Made by a program: the position numbers and the translations under genes. Under the pieces are notes generated by a model. That model did no database searches. It was not told the origin of the DNA and worked only from the letters and a program-made list of their open reading frames with translations. Below, piece after piece: positions 44,538 through 51,316 of a stretch of DNA of 51,316 bases; position 1 is the stretch's first letter, and every line of letters starts with the position of its first letter. This DNA comes from DATARH01 sp035309005 (lineage in GTDB: Bacteria; Pseudomonadota; Alphaproteobacteria; ATCC43930; CGMCC-115725), in assembly GCA_035309005.1 (NCBI GenBank), contig DATGFP010000143.1:1-51316 (forward strand), written 5' to 3'.

Positions 44538-45507
44538 TGCCCGGCTTCAACTGATAGGCGACCGCGCCAGCGCCCCAGCGAACCGCGAAGGCCGAGGGGT
44601 CGGCCAGCGCGTCGGTCGGGCCGAGCAGCAGATAGCCGCCGGGCCGCAGCGCCTGCCTGAGCGTCGCCTGCGCTTCGCCGCGCGCCGCCATCGTCAGGTA
44701 GAGGAGGACGTTGCGGCACAGCACGACATCGAAGCCGGTCTCCGGCGGGGTGCGGGCGAGCAGGTTGAAGTGGCGAAAGCGGACATGCTGCCTGACCGCC
44801 GGCAGTACGCCGCGCAATTTGACGGCGCCGGTCTGCGGGCTTTTCGGCAGGATCGGAAAGAAGCGCTGCAGCTGCCGCGGCAGGCTGCGAAAGGCGCTGA
44901 GCCCCTCGGTCGAGTAAACCGCCGCCTTGGCCTGCGACAGCACGAGCCGGGAAATGTCGGTGCCCAGGACGTCGAGCTGCCAGGGCTCGCGGCAGACGAT
45001 CGCGCCATTCGGCGCCGCTTCGGCGAACCCGGCGTCGCGCAGCGCCATTAGCCCGAGGATCGCCAGCGTATAGGCTTCCTCGCCGGTGGCGCAGCCGGCC
45101 GACCACAGGCGCAGCCGATGGCGGCCGCTGCGCGCGGCGGCGGCGACCAATTCGGGCAGGATTTGGCGGAGCAGGTCGAGTTGCGCCCGGTCACGATGGA
45201 AGAAGGTCTCGTGAACGGTCAGGCTTTCGATGAGGCTCAGCCATTCGGTGTCGTCGGCGCGCAGGAGGTGCAGCCGGCTGACCCAGGCTTCCAATTCGTC
45301 GATCGCGACCGACGCCAGCACGCGCGCGAGCTTGGCCTGCGTCAGCTCGGTGACCTCCAGCCCCGAGACGCGCTCGATGTCGCGCGCCAGGCGGTGCATC
45401 ACCCGCAGCCGCGCCTCGCTCGTGTCAGGGCGGGACGCGCGGTTTCGCGCCAGCGCCGTGCGGTGCGCCGCCATGGCCAGTTGGAGATCGCGCAGCACCT
45501 CTTCCAT
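44530..45507 (-). CDS. cheR: chemotaxis protein methyltransferase CheR
   Basis: About 325 residues from the ATG at 45507; a TTG at 45531 is a longer alternative. The N-terminal helical domain contains LARDIERVSGLEV and ends with SLTVHETFFHRDRAQLDLL. The SAM-binding motif is LRLWSAGCATGEEAYTLAIL, and later FDVVLCRNVLLYLT and LRPGGYLLLGPTD match the family. It methylates receptor glutamates. A gap of 173 bases separates it from the receptor gene upstream; the gap holds a GCCGGC-tgc-GCCGGC hairpin (45560-45574). It overlaps the triple-CheW gene by 8 bases. Confidence 0.94.
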   Translation of the reverse strand: MEEVLRDLQLAMAAHRTALARNRASRPDTSEARLRVMHRLARDIERVSGLEVTELTQAKLARVLASVAIDELEAWVSRLHLLRADDTEWLSLIESLTVHETFFHRDRAQLDLLRQILPELVAAAARSGRHRLRLWSAGCATGEEAYTLAILGLMALRDAGFAEAAPNGAIVCREPWQLDVLGTDISRLVLSQAKAAVYSTEGLSAFRSLPRQLQRFFPILPKSPQTGAVKLRGVLPAVRQHVRFRHFNLLARTPPETGFDVVLCRNVLLYLTMAARGEAQATLRQALRPGGYLLLGPTDALADPSAFAVRWGAGAVAYQLKPGNG

Positions 45508-45680
45508 GCGGTCCCGGATCCATCCTGACAAGCTGTTGCGCTATCCAAGCATAGCGGAAGCCGGCTGCGCCGGCATCAACTTCGCCAAATTGCGGGCATT
45601 TCGCGATATGGGGATGCGAGGCACCACCCACGAGGGTTGCGCACCGCCGGCTGGCCCGCTCGGCCGCTACAGCCCGACCC

Positions 45681-47135
45681 CTACAACCCGACCGCCTTGA
45701 AATTGTCGACATCGCCGCGCGAGCGCTCGGCGAGCTTGGAGAGGTCGAGCATCGTCGCGGTGATCTCCTCCGCCGCGGTCGCGTTCGACTGGCCGATGCG
45801 GGTGAGTTCGGTGACATTGGTGTTGATCCCGCTGACGGTCGCCTGCTGCTCTTCCATCGCGGTGGCGATGGCGCCGACCAGGCGGTCGCTCTGCTGCACC
45901 CCGTTGGCGATCTGGTGCATGTTGTCGCTGGCTTCGCGCGCCATGATGACGCCGCGCTCGGCCGCGTCGGTGGCGTGCTTGACGAGGCTGGTGATCTCCT
46001 GGGCGAGGCTGCCCGAATTCTCGGCCAGCTTGCGCACTTCCTCGGCGACGACCGCGAAGCCCTTGCCGTGCTCGCCGGCCCGCGCCGCCTCGATCGCCGC
46101 GTTGAGCGCCAGCATGTTGGTCTGGCTGGCGATCTGCGAGATCGCGCCGGCGATCTGGCTGACCTGGGTGCTGTTGTCGGAGATCGCGTTGACGACCTCG
46201 ACCATGCGGTCGACCTGGCGGATGCCGTCGGCGACGAGGTTGGCGGCTTCCTTGGCCTGCTCGCTGGCGAGTTGCGTCGAGCGCGCGACCTCGGCAATGG
46301 CTTCGGTGCTTTGCCCGAGCGCGGAGGCCGATTGCTTCAACGCGCTGAGCTGCACGTTGGAGCCGTCCGACACCTGGCTGACCGCGCTGCTCGCCTGCGT
46401 CGCGGCGATCGCCACCTTGCGGATGTTCTCGGTGACGCGCTCGGTCAGCTGCGATATCGGCCGGGTGATGCGGCTGATGACGATCAGCAGCGCCAGCCCG
46501 GCGAGGGCGAGGGCGACCGCGGCCAGCCCGATCAGCATGACCACTCGCGAGGCGTAGAAGCTTTGCGCGGCGTCCGCCAATTCGCCGATGCGCCCCGCCT
46601 GCATCGTCGCCAGCCCCTCCAGCGCGGTGTTGAGGGCGGCGCGGTTGGCCCGGTTCTGGTCGCTGTTCTCGGCGGCGCGCGCCTCGGGCAGCGAACCCGC
46701 GCGCAGCAGCCGCAGCATTTCGAGATGGGATTTGACGAATTGGTCGAGTTCTGCCCGGGCGCGCTCCATCACGGCGCGGTCTTCGGGCGGCGCGACCTCG
46801 ATCCAGCGCGGCGCCGCCTGCTGGATCAGCGCGAGGTTTTTCTCGATCGGCGGAGCGAACTTCGCCGCGGCGGCGGGGTCCGTCGCCGCCTCGACGCCGT
46901 GCGAATCCATCACCACCGACAAGACCAGGCCGCCGATCTGCTCGCCGAAAACCGCCGCGTGGGCGATCCGTCGCATCTGATGTATCCGCGTGTTGTAGGT
47001 CTGCATGCCGGTGACGCCGACAATGCTGATCAGTTCCGCGACGATCGTCAGCAGCAGCACGACGCCGTAGATCGTGTGCCCGAGCTTCAGGTTCTTGAAC
47101 AGCGGACGCCTCCCGTTCGCGCGGCGACGCCGCAC
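45681..47135 (-). CDS. methyl-accepting chemotaxis protein
   Basis: A 484-residue receptor. TM1 (about residues 20-42) and TM2 (about 197-218) enclose a helical periplasmic sensor domain of about 150 residues (four-helix-bundle type, no recognised ligand family). A HAMP domain follows, then the signalling domain with the hairpin tip SQTNMLALNAAIEAARAGEHGKG and VAEEVRKLAE. It lacks a C-terminal CheR-binding pentapeptide. It is the first gene of the chemosensory cluster, so it is the likely cognate receptor. The GTG at 47135 is used; no ideal ribosome binding site is seen. An inverted repeat lies just upstream. Confidence 0.92.
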   Translation of the reverse strand: MRRRRANGRRPLFKNLKLGHTIYGVVLLLTIVAELISIVGVTGMQTYNTRIHQMRRIAHAAVFGEQIGGLVLSVVMDSHGVEAATDPAAAAKFAPPIEKNLALIQQAAPRWIEVAPPEDRAVMERARAELDQFVKSHLEMLRLLRAGSLPEARAAENSDQNRANRAALNTALEGLATMQAGRIGELADAAQSFYASRVVMLIGLAAVALALAGLALLIVISRITRPISQLTERVTENIRKVAIAATQASSAVSQVSDGSNVQLSALKQSASALGQSTEAIAEVARSTQLASEQAKEAANLVADGIRQVDRMVEVVNAISDNSTQVSQIAGAISQIASQTNMLALNAAIEAARAGEHGKGFAVVAEEVRKLAENSGSLAQEITSLVKHATDAAERGVIMAREASDNMHQIANGVQQSDRLVGAIATAMEEQQATVSGINTNVTELTRIGQSNATAAEEITATMLDLSKLAERSRGDVDNFKAVGL

Positions 47136-47144
47136 AGCATCGCA

Positions 47145-47170
47145 GCGATCCTCAGTTTATCTGAGATCGC
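47145..47170 (-). promoter_or_regulatory. inverted repeat just upstream of the receptor gene
   Basis: GCGATCCTCAG-TTTAT-CTGAGATCGC: a 10-bp stem with a single bulged base, ending about 10 bases before the GTG of the receptor gene. It could be an operator or an mRNA hairpin that limits translation. It lies in the 223-base divergent region with the Rieske oxygenase gene. No clear promoter was found on either strand. Confidence 0.4.
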
Positions 47171-47358
47171 GCGGCGGCGCATCCAGTTGGTTTGGCGGCG
47201 GTTTCGTGCTGCGGCGGCGGTACGCTCCGGCGGCTGCCGGCCGAATGGCGTGCGAAACCTCTGCCGCCGGCGCGAGAATCGGGTATTCTTGGAAGGCGCG
47301 CCCGGCATGGACTTTGCGCGGTTGCGGTCACGGCGCGGAGCCAGGAGGAGATCCCCTA

Positions 47359-48639
47359 ATGCTGCCACCGAAGGAAAACGAACTGATCACCCGCGTCGGG
47401 GCCGGCACCCCGATGGGCAACGCGATGCGGCGGTACTGGATTCCCGCCTGCATGACGAGCGAGATCGCCGAGCCCGACTGCGCGCCGGTGCGCGTGCGCC
47501 TCCTCGGTGAGGATCTCGTCGCGTTTCGCGACAGCGACGGCCGCATCGGCCTTGTCGACGAATTCTGCCCGCATCGGCGCGTCTCGCTCTATTTCGGGCG
47601 CAACGAGGAATGCGGCTTGCGCTGCGTCTATCACGGCTGGAAATTCGACGTCGAGGGCAACTGCCTCGACCAGCTGAACGAGCCGCCGGAGCACCAGTTC
47701 AAGCAGCATATCCACCTGACCGCCTATCCGACGGCCGAATTGGGCGGCATCGTGTGGGCCTATCTCGGGCCCATCGAGAAGATGCCGCCGGCGCCCAAAT
47801 TCGCCTGGACCCAGGTGCCGGAAGCCCGCCGCCACGTTTCGAAGGTCATCGAGGAATGCAACTGGCTGCAGGCGCTGGAGGGCGGCATCGACACCTCGCA
47901 CGCGCCGATCCTGCACCGGCTCTTGACCGACAACTCGACCCGCGGCGGCATCAAGCCATCCTCCCCGTTTGTCCGCGGCAAGGCGCCCAACCTCGTCGTC
48001 GACGTCACCGATTACGGCTATCTCTACGCCGGCATCCGGCCATTGGGCGATGCGGAGGTGCACATCCGCACCTATCATTTCGTCATGCCGTTCCACCAGA
48101 TCCGCCCGTCGCGCTCGGAATCCGGGCTGCCGCTCGACGCCGGCCACATCTGGGTGCCGATGGATGACGAGAACTGCATGGTCTACAACTGGATGTATTC
48201 GACCACCGACGCGCCGCTGACCGACGAGGACCGCCGCGAGCGCGGCATCGGCAACGGGCCGGATTTCGTCGACCCGAAGACGTTCCGCTCCAAGCAGAAC
48301 CGCGCGAACAATTACGGGCTCGACCGCGAGGTGCAGAAGACCGAGAGCTACACCGGCATCGACGGCATCAACCAGCAGGACCGCGCGCTGCAGGAGACCA
48401 TGGGGCGCATCGTCGACCGCTCGAAGGAGCATCTGGGCCCGGCCGACAAGGCGATCGGCCAGGCACGGCGCATGCTGCGCCAGGCGGTCAAGACGGTCGA
48501 AGCCGGCGGCACCCCCGACGGCACCGGCACCAGCTACTACCATGTCCGCGCCGGCGAGGAAGTGCTGCCGCGCGACGCCGACTGGCACGAGATCCTGGCC
48601 CCCGACATCACCAAGGACAAAATCCTGCAGACCGTGTGA
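47359..48639 (+). CDS. Rieske 2Fe-2S aromatic ring-hydroxylating oxygenase, large subunit
   Basis: A 426-residue oxygenase of the phthalate 4,5-dioxygenase/O-demethylase type. The Rieske ligands are Cys70, His72, Cys89 and His92 (CPHRRVSLYFG and CVYHGWKFD). The mononuclear iron site shows NWLQALEGGIDTSHAPILH with His181 and His186. It inserts oxygen into an aromatic substrate or removes a methyl group; a separate reductase would be needed and none is adjacent. The ATG at 47359 has AGGAGGAG at 47343-47350; the open frame upstream is not conserved. A CCGCGGG/CCCGCGG inverted repeat (48674-48701) lies after the gene. Confidence 0.93.
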   Translation: MLPPKENELITRVGAGTPMGNAMRRYWIPACMTSEIAEPDCAPVRVRLLGEDLVAFRDSDGRIGLVDEFCPHRRVSLYFGRNEECGLRCVYHGWKFDVEGNCLDQLNEPPEHQFKQHIHLTAYPTAELGGIVWAYLGPIEKMPPAPKFAWTQVPEARRHVSKVIEECNWLQALEGGIDTSHAPILHRLLTDNSTRGGIKPSSPFVRGKAPNLVVDVTDYGYLYAGIRPLGDAEVHIRTYHFVMPFHQIRPSRSESGLPLDAGHIWVPMDDENCMVYNWMYSTTDAPLTDEDRRERGIGNGPDFVDPKTFRSKQNRANNYGLDREVQKTESYTGIDGINQQDRALQETMGRIVDRSKEHLGPADKAIGQARRMLRQAVKTVEAGGTPDGTGTSYYHVRAGEEVLPRDADWHEILAPDITKDKILQTV

Positions 48640-48780
48640 GGCATCGCGGTCACGGGATTTGCCACCGGGTTTGCCGCGGGCCGGCGCCGACCGTCCCGCG
48701 GCTCCCGCCTGCACCTATCGGGTAAATCAAGCAACGCCGTGCCGGCGATGAACAGTCGTGGCCGGTAACTGGAGGCGGGC

Positions 48781-49821
48781 ATGGAATTCGGCATGTTCCA
48801 CGAGTTTCCGTCGCTGCCGGGGCGCGGCGAGACGGAGGCCTTCGACGAGGCGATGGCGCAGGTCGACGCGGCCGAGCGCTGGGGCCTCGACGTGATGTGG
48901 CTGGCGGAAATTCACTTCGCGCCCGAGCGCACCTATCTCGCCGCGCCGCTCGCGATCGCCAGCGCGATCGCGGCGCGCACCAGCCGCATGAAGATCGGCA
49001 TCGCGGTGCAGGTCCTGCCGCTGTGCCACCCGCTGCGCCTCGCCGAGGAGGCCGCGACGGTCGACCAGGTGAGCCGCGGCCGGCTGATTTTCGGGGTCGG
49101 CCGCAGCGGCGTCGTCAGCACCTACGACGCCTACCAGGTGCCCTACGGCGAGAGCCGCGAGCGCTTCGCCGAGATCTTCGAGATCGTCAAGCGGGCGTGG
49201 AGCGAATCCCGGTTTTCCTATGCCGGCAAGTTCTACAATTTCGACAACGTCGCCTGCGTGCCGCACCCCTACGGCGGCAGATTGCCGCCGATCCGGATCG
49301 CCGCCAGCACCCCCGATACCTTTCCGGCGATCGCGGCGCAGGGCTATCCGGTGTTCGCCAGCGTGCGCCACACCACCTGGAGCGATTTGAAACCGCAGGT
49401 CCAGAGCTACCAGGAGGGCTGGCGCGCCGCCGGCCGCCAGGGGAGGGGCGAGGTCTACGTCTCGGGGCCGATCTATATCGCCGAAACCGAAGAGCGGGCG
49501 CGCGCCGAGGCCCGCCCAAGCGTCGAGCATTTCTACCGGCTGCAATACGAGCTGATCGCCGAATCGGCGCGCCGCTCGGGCCGCCAGCAATTCATCGAGC
49601 GCGCCGAGATGCTGCGCAACCTGACCTACGAGGACGCGCTGCGCGACAACGTCATCGTCGGCACGCCGGACAGCGTCGCGGCGCGCCTCAAGCACCTGCA
49701 GCAGGAAGTCGGCTTCGACGGCATCCTCGCCGAACTGAATTGCGGCGGCCTGATCCCGCACGCACGGGTGCTGAACGCGATCCGCCTGTTGTGCCAGGAA
49801 GTCATGCCGCGCTTTCGCTAG
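48781..49821 (+). CDS. LLM class flavin-dependent oxidoreductase
   Basis: A 346-residue bacterial-luciferase-like monooxygenase. The (beta/alpha)8 fold is seen in MEFGMFHEFPSLPG, GLDVMWLAEIHF, SRMKIGIAVQVLPLCHPLRLAEEAATVDQVSRGRLIFGVGRS and the C-terminal IVGTPDSVAARLKHL. It would use reduced FMN or F420 with oxygen. The ATG at 48781 follows TGGAGGCGGGC. It lies 141 bases after the Rieske gene on the same strand, so a shared pathway is likely but the substrate is unknown. Confidence 0.92.
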   Translation: MEFGMFHEFPSLPGRGETEAFDEAMAQVDAAERWGLDVMWLAEIHFAPERTYLAAPLAIASAIAARTSRMKIGIAVQVLPLCHPLRLAEEAATVDQVSRGRLIFGVGRSGVVSTYDAYQVPYGESRERFAEIFEIVKRAWSESRFSYAGKFYNFDNVACVPHPYGGRLPPIRIAASTPDTFPAIAAQGYPVFASVRHTTWSDLKPQVQSYQEGWRAAGRQGRGEVYVSGPIYIAETEERARAEARPSVEHFYRLQYELIAESARRSGRQQFIERAEMLRNLTYEDALRDNVIVGTPDSVAARLKHLQQEVGFDGILAELNCGGLIPHARVLNAIRLLCQEVMPRFR

Positions 49822-49922
49822 GCCCGCACGGCGGCCTCACCCCCGGTGCCGACCCTATCGCGCCGCCGCGCGCGCCGTGCTATGCCTCGGGCGGCGAATT
49901 TGCGCAATTTGGCGAGGGTGCG

Positions 49923-50426
49923 ATGATCCATCATCTTTCGATCGCGGCGCGCGAGCCGCAGCAGGTGGCCGGGGTTCTGGCGGAGCTGATGGGCGGCACC
50001 GCCGTGCCGTTTCCGCCCAATCCGGGGAGTTTTTTCGCGCTTCAGCTCGACGACCACGGCTCCGGCGTCGAGGTCTACCCGGCCGGCACCGAGCTCGAGC
50101 CGAACGGCCCGGTCGGCGGCAGCTTCGTCAAGAACACCAAGACCCCGCCGGGTTACGGCTCGACCCATTTCGCGCTCAGCGTCGCGACCGATTCCGGCAA
50201 GGTCGAAGAAATCGCGCGGCGCGCCGGCTGGCAGTGCTTCACCTGCAACCGCGGGCCCTTCCACGTCATCGAGGTGTGGGTCGAGAACCGCATCATGGTC
50301 GAGATATTGCCGCCGGAATTCGCCCGCGAATACCTCGCCTTCACCCGCCCCGACAAGGTCACCGCGGCGATGCAGGCGGCCGCGACCGCGGCCGGCCGCC
50401 ACGCCCGGGGCACCGTTCCCGCATAG
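49923..50426 (+). CDS. VOC (glyoxalase-fold) superfamily protein
   Basis: A 167-residue protein with the vicinal-oxygen-chelate pattern: MIHHLSIAAREPQQVAGVLAELMGG at the start, GYGSTHFALSV in the middle and a late HVIEVWVENRIMVEILPP. Possible metal residues include His3/His4, His in STHFAL and Glu in IMVEIL. The ATG at 49923 has GCGAGGGTG upstream. It follows the LLM gene by about 100 bases on the same strand and converges with the ChaC-like gene 10 bases away. Function not known; ring cleavage or isomerisation of the Rieske product is a possibility. Confidence 0.78.
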   Translation: MIHHLSIAAREPQQVAGVLAELMGGTAVPFPPNPGSFFALQLDDHGSGVEVYPAGTELEPNGPVGGSFVKNTKTPPGYGSTHFALSVATDSGKVEEIARRAGWQCFTCNRGPFHVIEVWVENRIMVEILPPEFAREYLAFTRPDKVTAAMQAAATAAGRHARGTVPA

Positions 50427-50435
50427 CTCCAGCCG

Positions 50436-51059
50436 TCAGGGGGCGGGCGCCTCGGGGCCGAGCCGGGCGACCCGCGCCTCGATGCGGCGCAACAGCGTGT
50501 CGCGGATGCCGAGCGCTTCCAGGTGGCGCGCCGTGCCGGCGAGATAGTCGCGCCCGCTGCCCCGGCCGCCGACCGCGCTCGCCAGCAGCCGCGCCATCTC
50601 GTCGAGCGACAGCCGGCCGGCATAATCGGGCGATTGGCGGCGCACGATGCAGGCATGCGCCGCGACCGCGCCACCCGGCGTGCGCACCGCGACCCGGCGC
50701 ATCCGGTAGACCCCGCCGGTCATCTCGCGGGCCCAGATGCGGTCGAGCGTCTCGCCCAATCGCTCGGGCGGCAGGCGGTAGGCGACGCCGTGGCACGAGC
50801 CGCCGCGGTCGAGCCCGAGCACCAGCCCGGGCCGCTCCGGGGTGCCGCGATAGTCGCGCGAATAGAGGCAGAAGCGGCGGTGATAGCCGTGGAGCAGCCC
50901 CGGCCGCGCCTCGGCGAAGGCGAATTCCGGGTTCCACATCAAGGAGCCGTAGGCGAAGACCCAGACCGCCTCCTCGCCCTGCCGCAGCGCCGCGATTTCC
51001 GCCGGCATCGGATCGACCGGATAGATCGAGACGTAGCCGTTAGCGAATTCGCCGCTCAT
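50436..51059 (-). CDS. ChaC-like gamma-glutamylcyclotransferase
   Basis: A 207-residue cytoplasmic protein. The substrate loop VFAYGSLMWNPEF is the ChaC/GGCT signature, followed by GYHRRFCLYSRDYRGTPERPGLVLGLDRGGSCHGVAYRL and the catalytic-region MTGGVYRM. ChaC enzymes cleave glutathione to 5-oxoproline and Cys-Gly. The ATG at 51059 is preferred; a GTG at 51065 adds two residues. It is followed upstream by a large inverted repeat and then by another minus-strand gene. Confidence 0.93.
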   Translation of the reverse strand: MSGEFANGYVSIYPVDPMPAEIAALRQGEEAVWVFAYGSLMWNPEFAFAEARPGLLHGYHRRFCLYSRDYRGTPERPGLVLGLDRGGSCHGVAYRLPPERLGETLDRIWAREMTGGVYRMRRVAVRTPGGAVAAHACIVRRQSPDYAGRLSLDEMARLLASAVGGRGSGRDYLAGTARHLEALGIRDTLLRRIEARVARLGPEAPAP

Positions 51060-51074
51060 CGTCACAAATTACCG

Positions 51075-51151
51075 TCTTCCCGGCGGAGGCCGGGACCCAC
51101 CCATCAGGCGCTCGGGCTGGGAACCGTGGGTCCCGGCCTGCGCCGGGAAGA
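51075..51151. repeat. near-perfect 26-bp inverted repeat
   Basis: Arms at 51075-51100 and 51126-51151 match in 25 of 26 bases (TCTTCCCGGCGGAGGCCGGG then ACCCAC, and its reverse complement) with a 25-base spacer. The arm sequence resembles short dispersed palindromic repeats common in alphaproteobacterial intergenic regions. It lies between two minus-strand genes and could fold into a long RNA hairpin. Confidence 0.85.
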
Positions 51152-51183
51152 TGGCAGGGGGTGCGGCACACCACACCGCGCCG

Positions 51184-51316
51184 TCAGTCGTCCCACACCT
51201 GTTTCGGCATCGGCAGGTCGGCGAAATCATCGTCCGTCAGCGGCCGGTCGGCGGCGATCCCGTGCATCCCCAATAGCATGACCCATTGGCGCGTGTGCTG
51301 GCCGATATGCCAGGTC
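51184..51316 (-). CDS. possible DinB-like protein, 3' end only
   Basis: The last 133 bases contain an open minus-strand frame ending in TGA at 51184-51186, with the 5' part outside the window. The 44 visible residues begin WHIGQHTRQWVMLLGMHGI and end PMPKQVWDD. The His-rich helix resembles the last metal-binding helix of DinB-fold proteins. With so little sequence this is tentative. Confidence 0.4.
   Translation of the reverse strand, partial: TWHIGQHTRQWVMLLGMHGIAADRPLTDDDFADLPMPKQVWDD

Noticed and set aside
45508..45680. Promoter for cheR (TTGATG and TATGCT on the minus strand)
   Set aside because: The two elements are 20 bases apart, outside normal spacing.

Overview
The window is high-GC, densely coded chromosomal DNA, most likely from an alphaproteobacterium and plausibly a Rhodospirillales-like lineage. 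The basis is gene order and family content: ruvC-ruvA-ruvB-ybgC-tolQ-tolR-tolA-tolB-pal-cpoB-tilS-ftsH-glmM in one strand, a CarD regulator next to a seven-iron ferredoxin, and a SUV3-like helicase followed by a small S4 protein. No rRNA, CRISPR array, insertion sequence, integrase or phage gene is visible. No stretch above about 300 bases lacks a gene; the longest gap, 4590-4873, is the divergent region between fdxA and a glycosyltransferase gene.

Layout. 1-2682 (+): the 3' part of a sugar-type ABC ATPase gene and two SDR dehydrogenases, probably the tail of a sugar or polyol uptake and oxidation operon. 2687-4589 (-): fdxA, carD and a PPP-fold protein whose metal-binding motifs are largely lost. 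4874-6401 (+): a GT-B glycosyltransferase and a small SMR/EamA-type membrane protein. 6428-10991 (-): htpG, then a soluble histidine kinase overlapping a HerA-type ATPase. 11192-14067 (+): helicase and S4 protein. 14090-17669 (-): 2OG-Fe(II) oxygenase, isochorismatase-like hydrolase, PhzF-like protein and ThiD. 17686-30632 (-): the glmM-ftsH-tilS-cpoB-pal-tolBARQ-ybgC-ruvBAC housekeeping block (envelope integrity, Holliday-junction resolution, tRNA-Ile lysidine, peptidoglycan precursor). 30812-30942 (-): tRNA-Pro(GGG) with a clear sigma70-type promoter. 30972-31748: a Rid-family protein and a small secreted protein on opposite strands.

31770-47135 (-) is the most distinctive part. A methyl-accepting chemotaxis protein gene is followed by cheR, a triple-CheW scaffold, cheB, a stand-alone receiver, cheA, cheW and a GAF-GAF-PAS class III adenylate cyclase. 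Most of these genes overlap by 1-8 bases. Only 24 bases further on, the same strand continues into a periplasmic molybdenum hydroxylase (triheme cytochrome c, 2Fe-2S subunit, TAT-exported Mo subunit). The layout suggests a chemosensory pathway whose output is cAMP rather than, or as well as, flagellar switching; no flagellar gene, cheD or cheZ is seen here.

47359-50426 (+): Rieske oxygenase, LLM flavin monooxygenase and VOC-like protein, a plausible small catabolic cluster. 50436-51316 (-): ChaC-like cyclotransferase, a 77-bp near-perfect inverted repeat, and the 3' end of a possible DinB-like gene that runs off the window.
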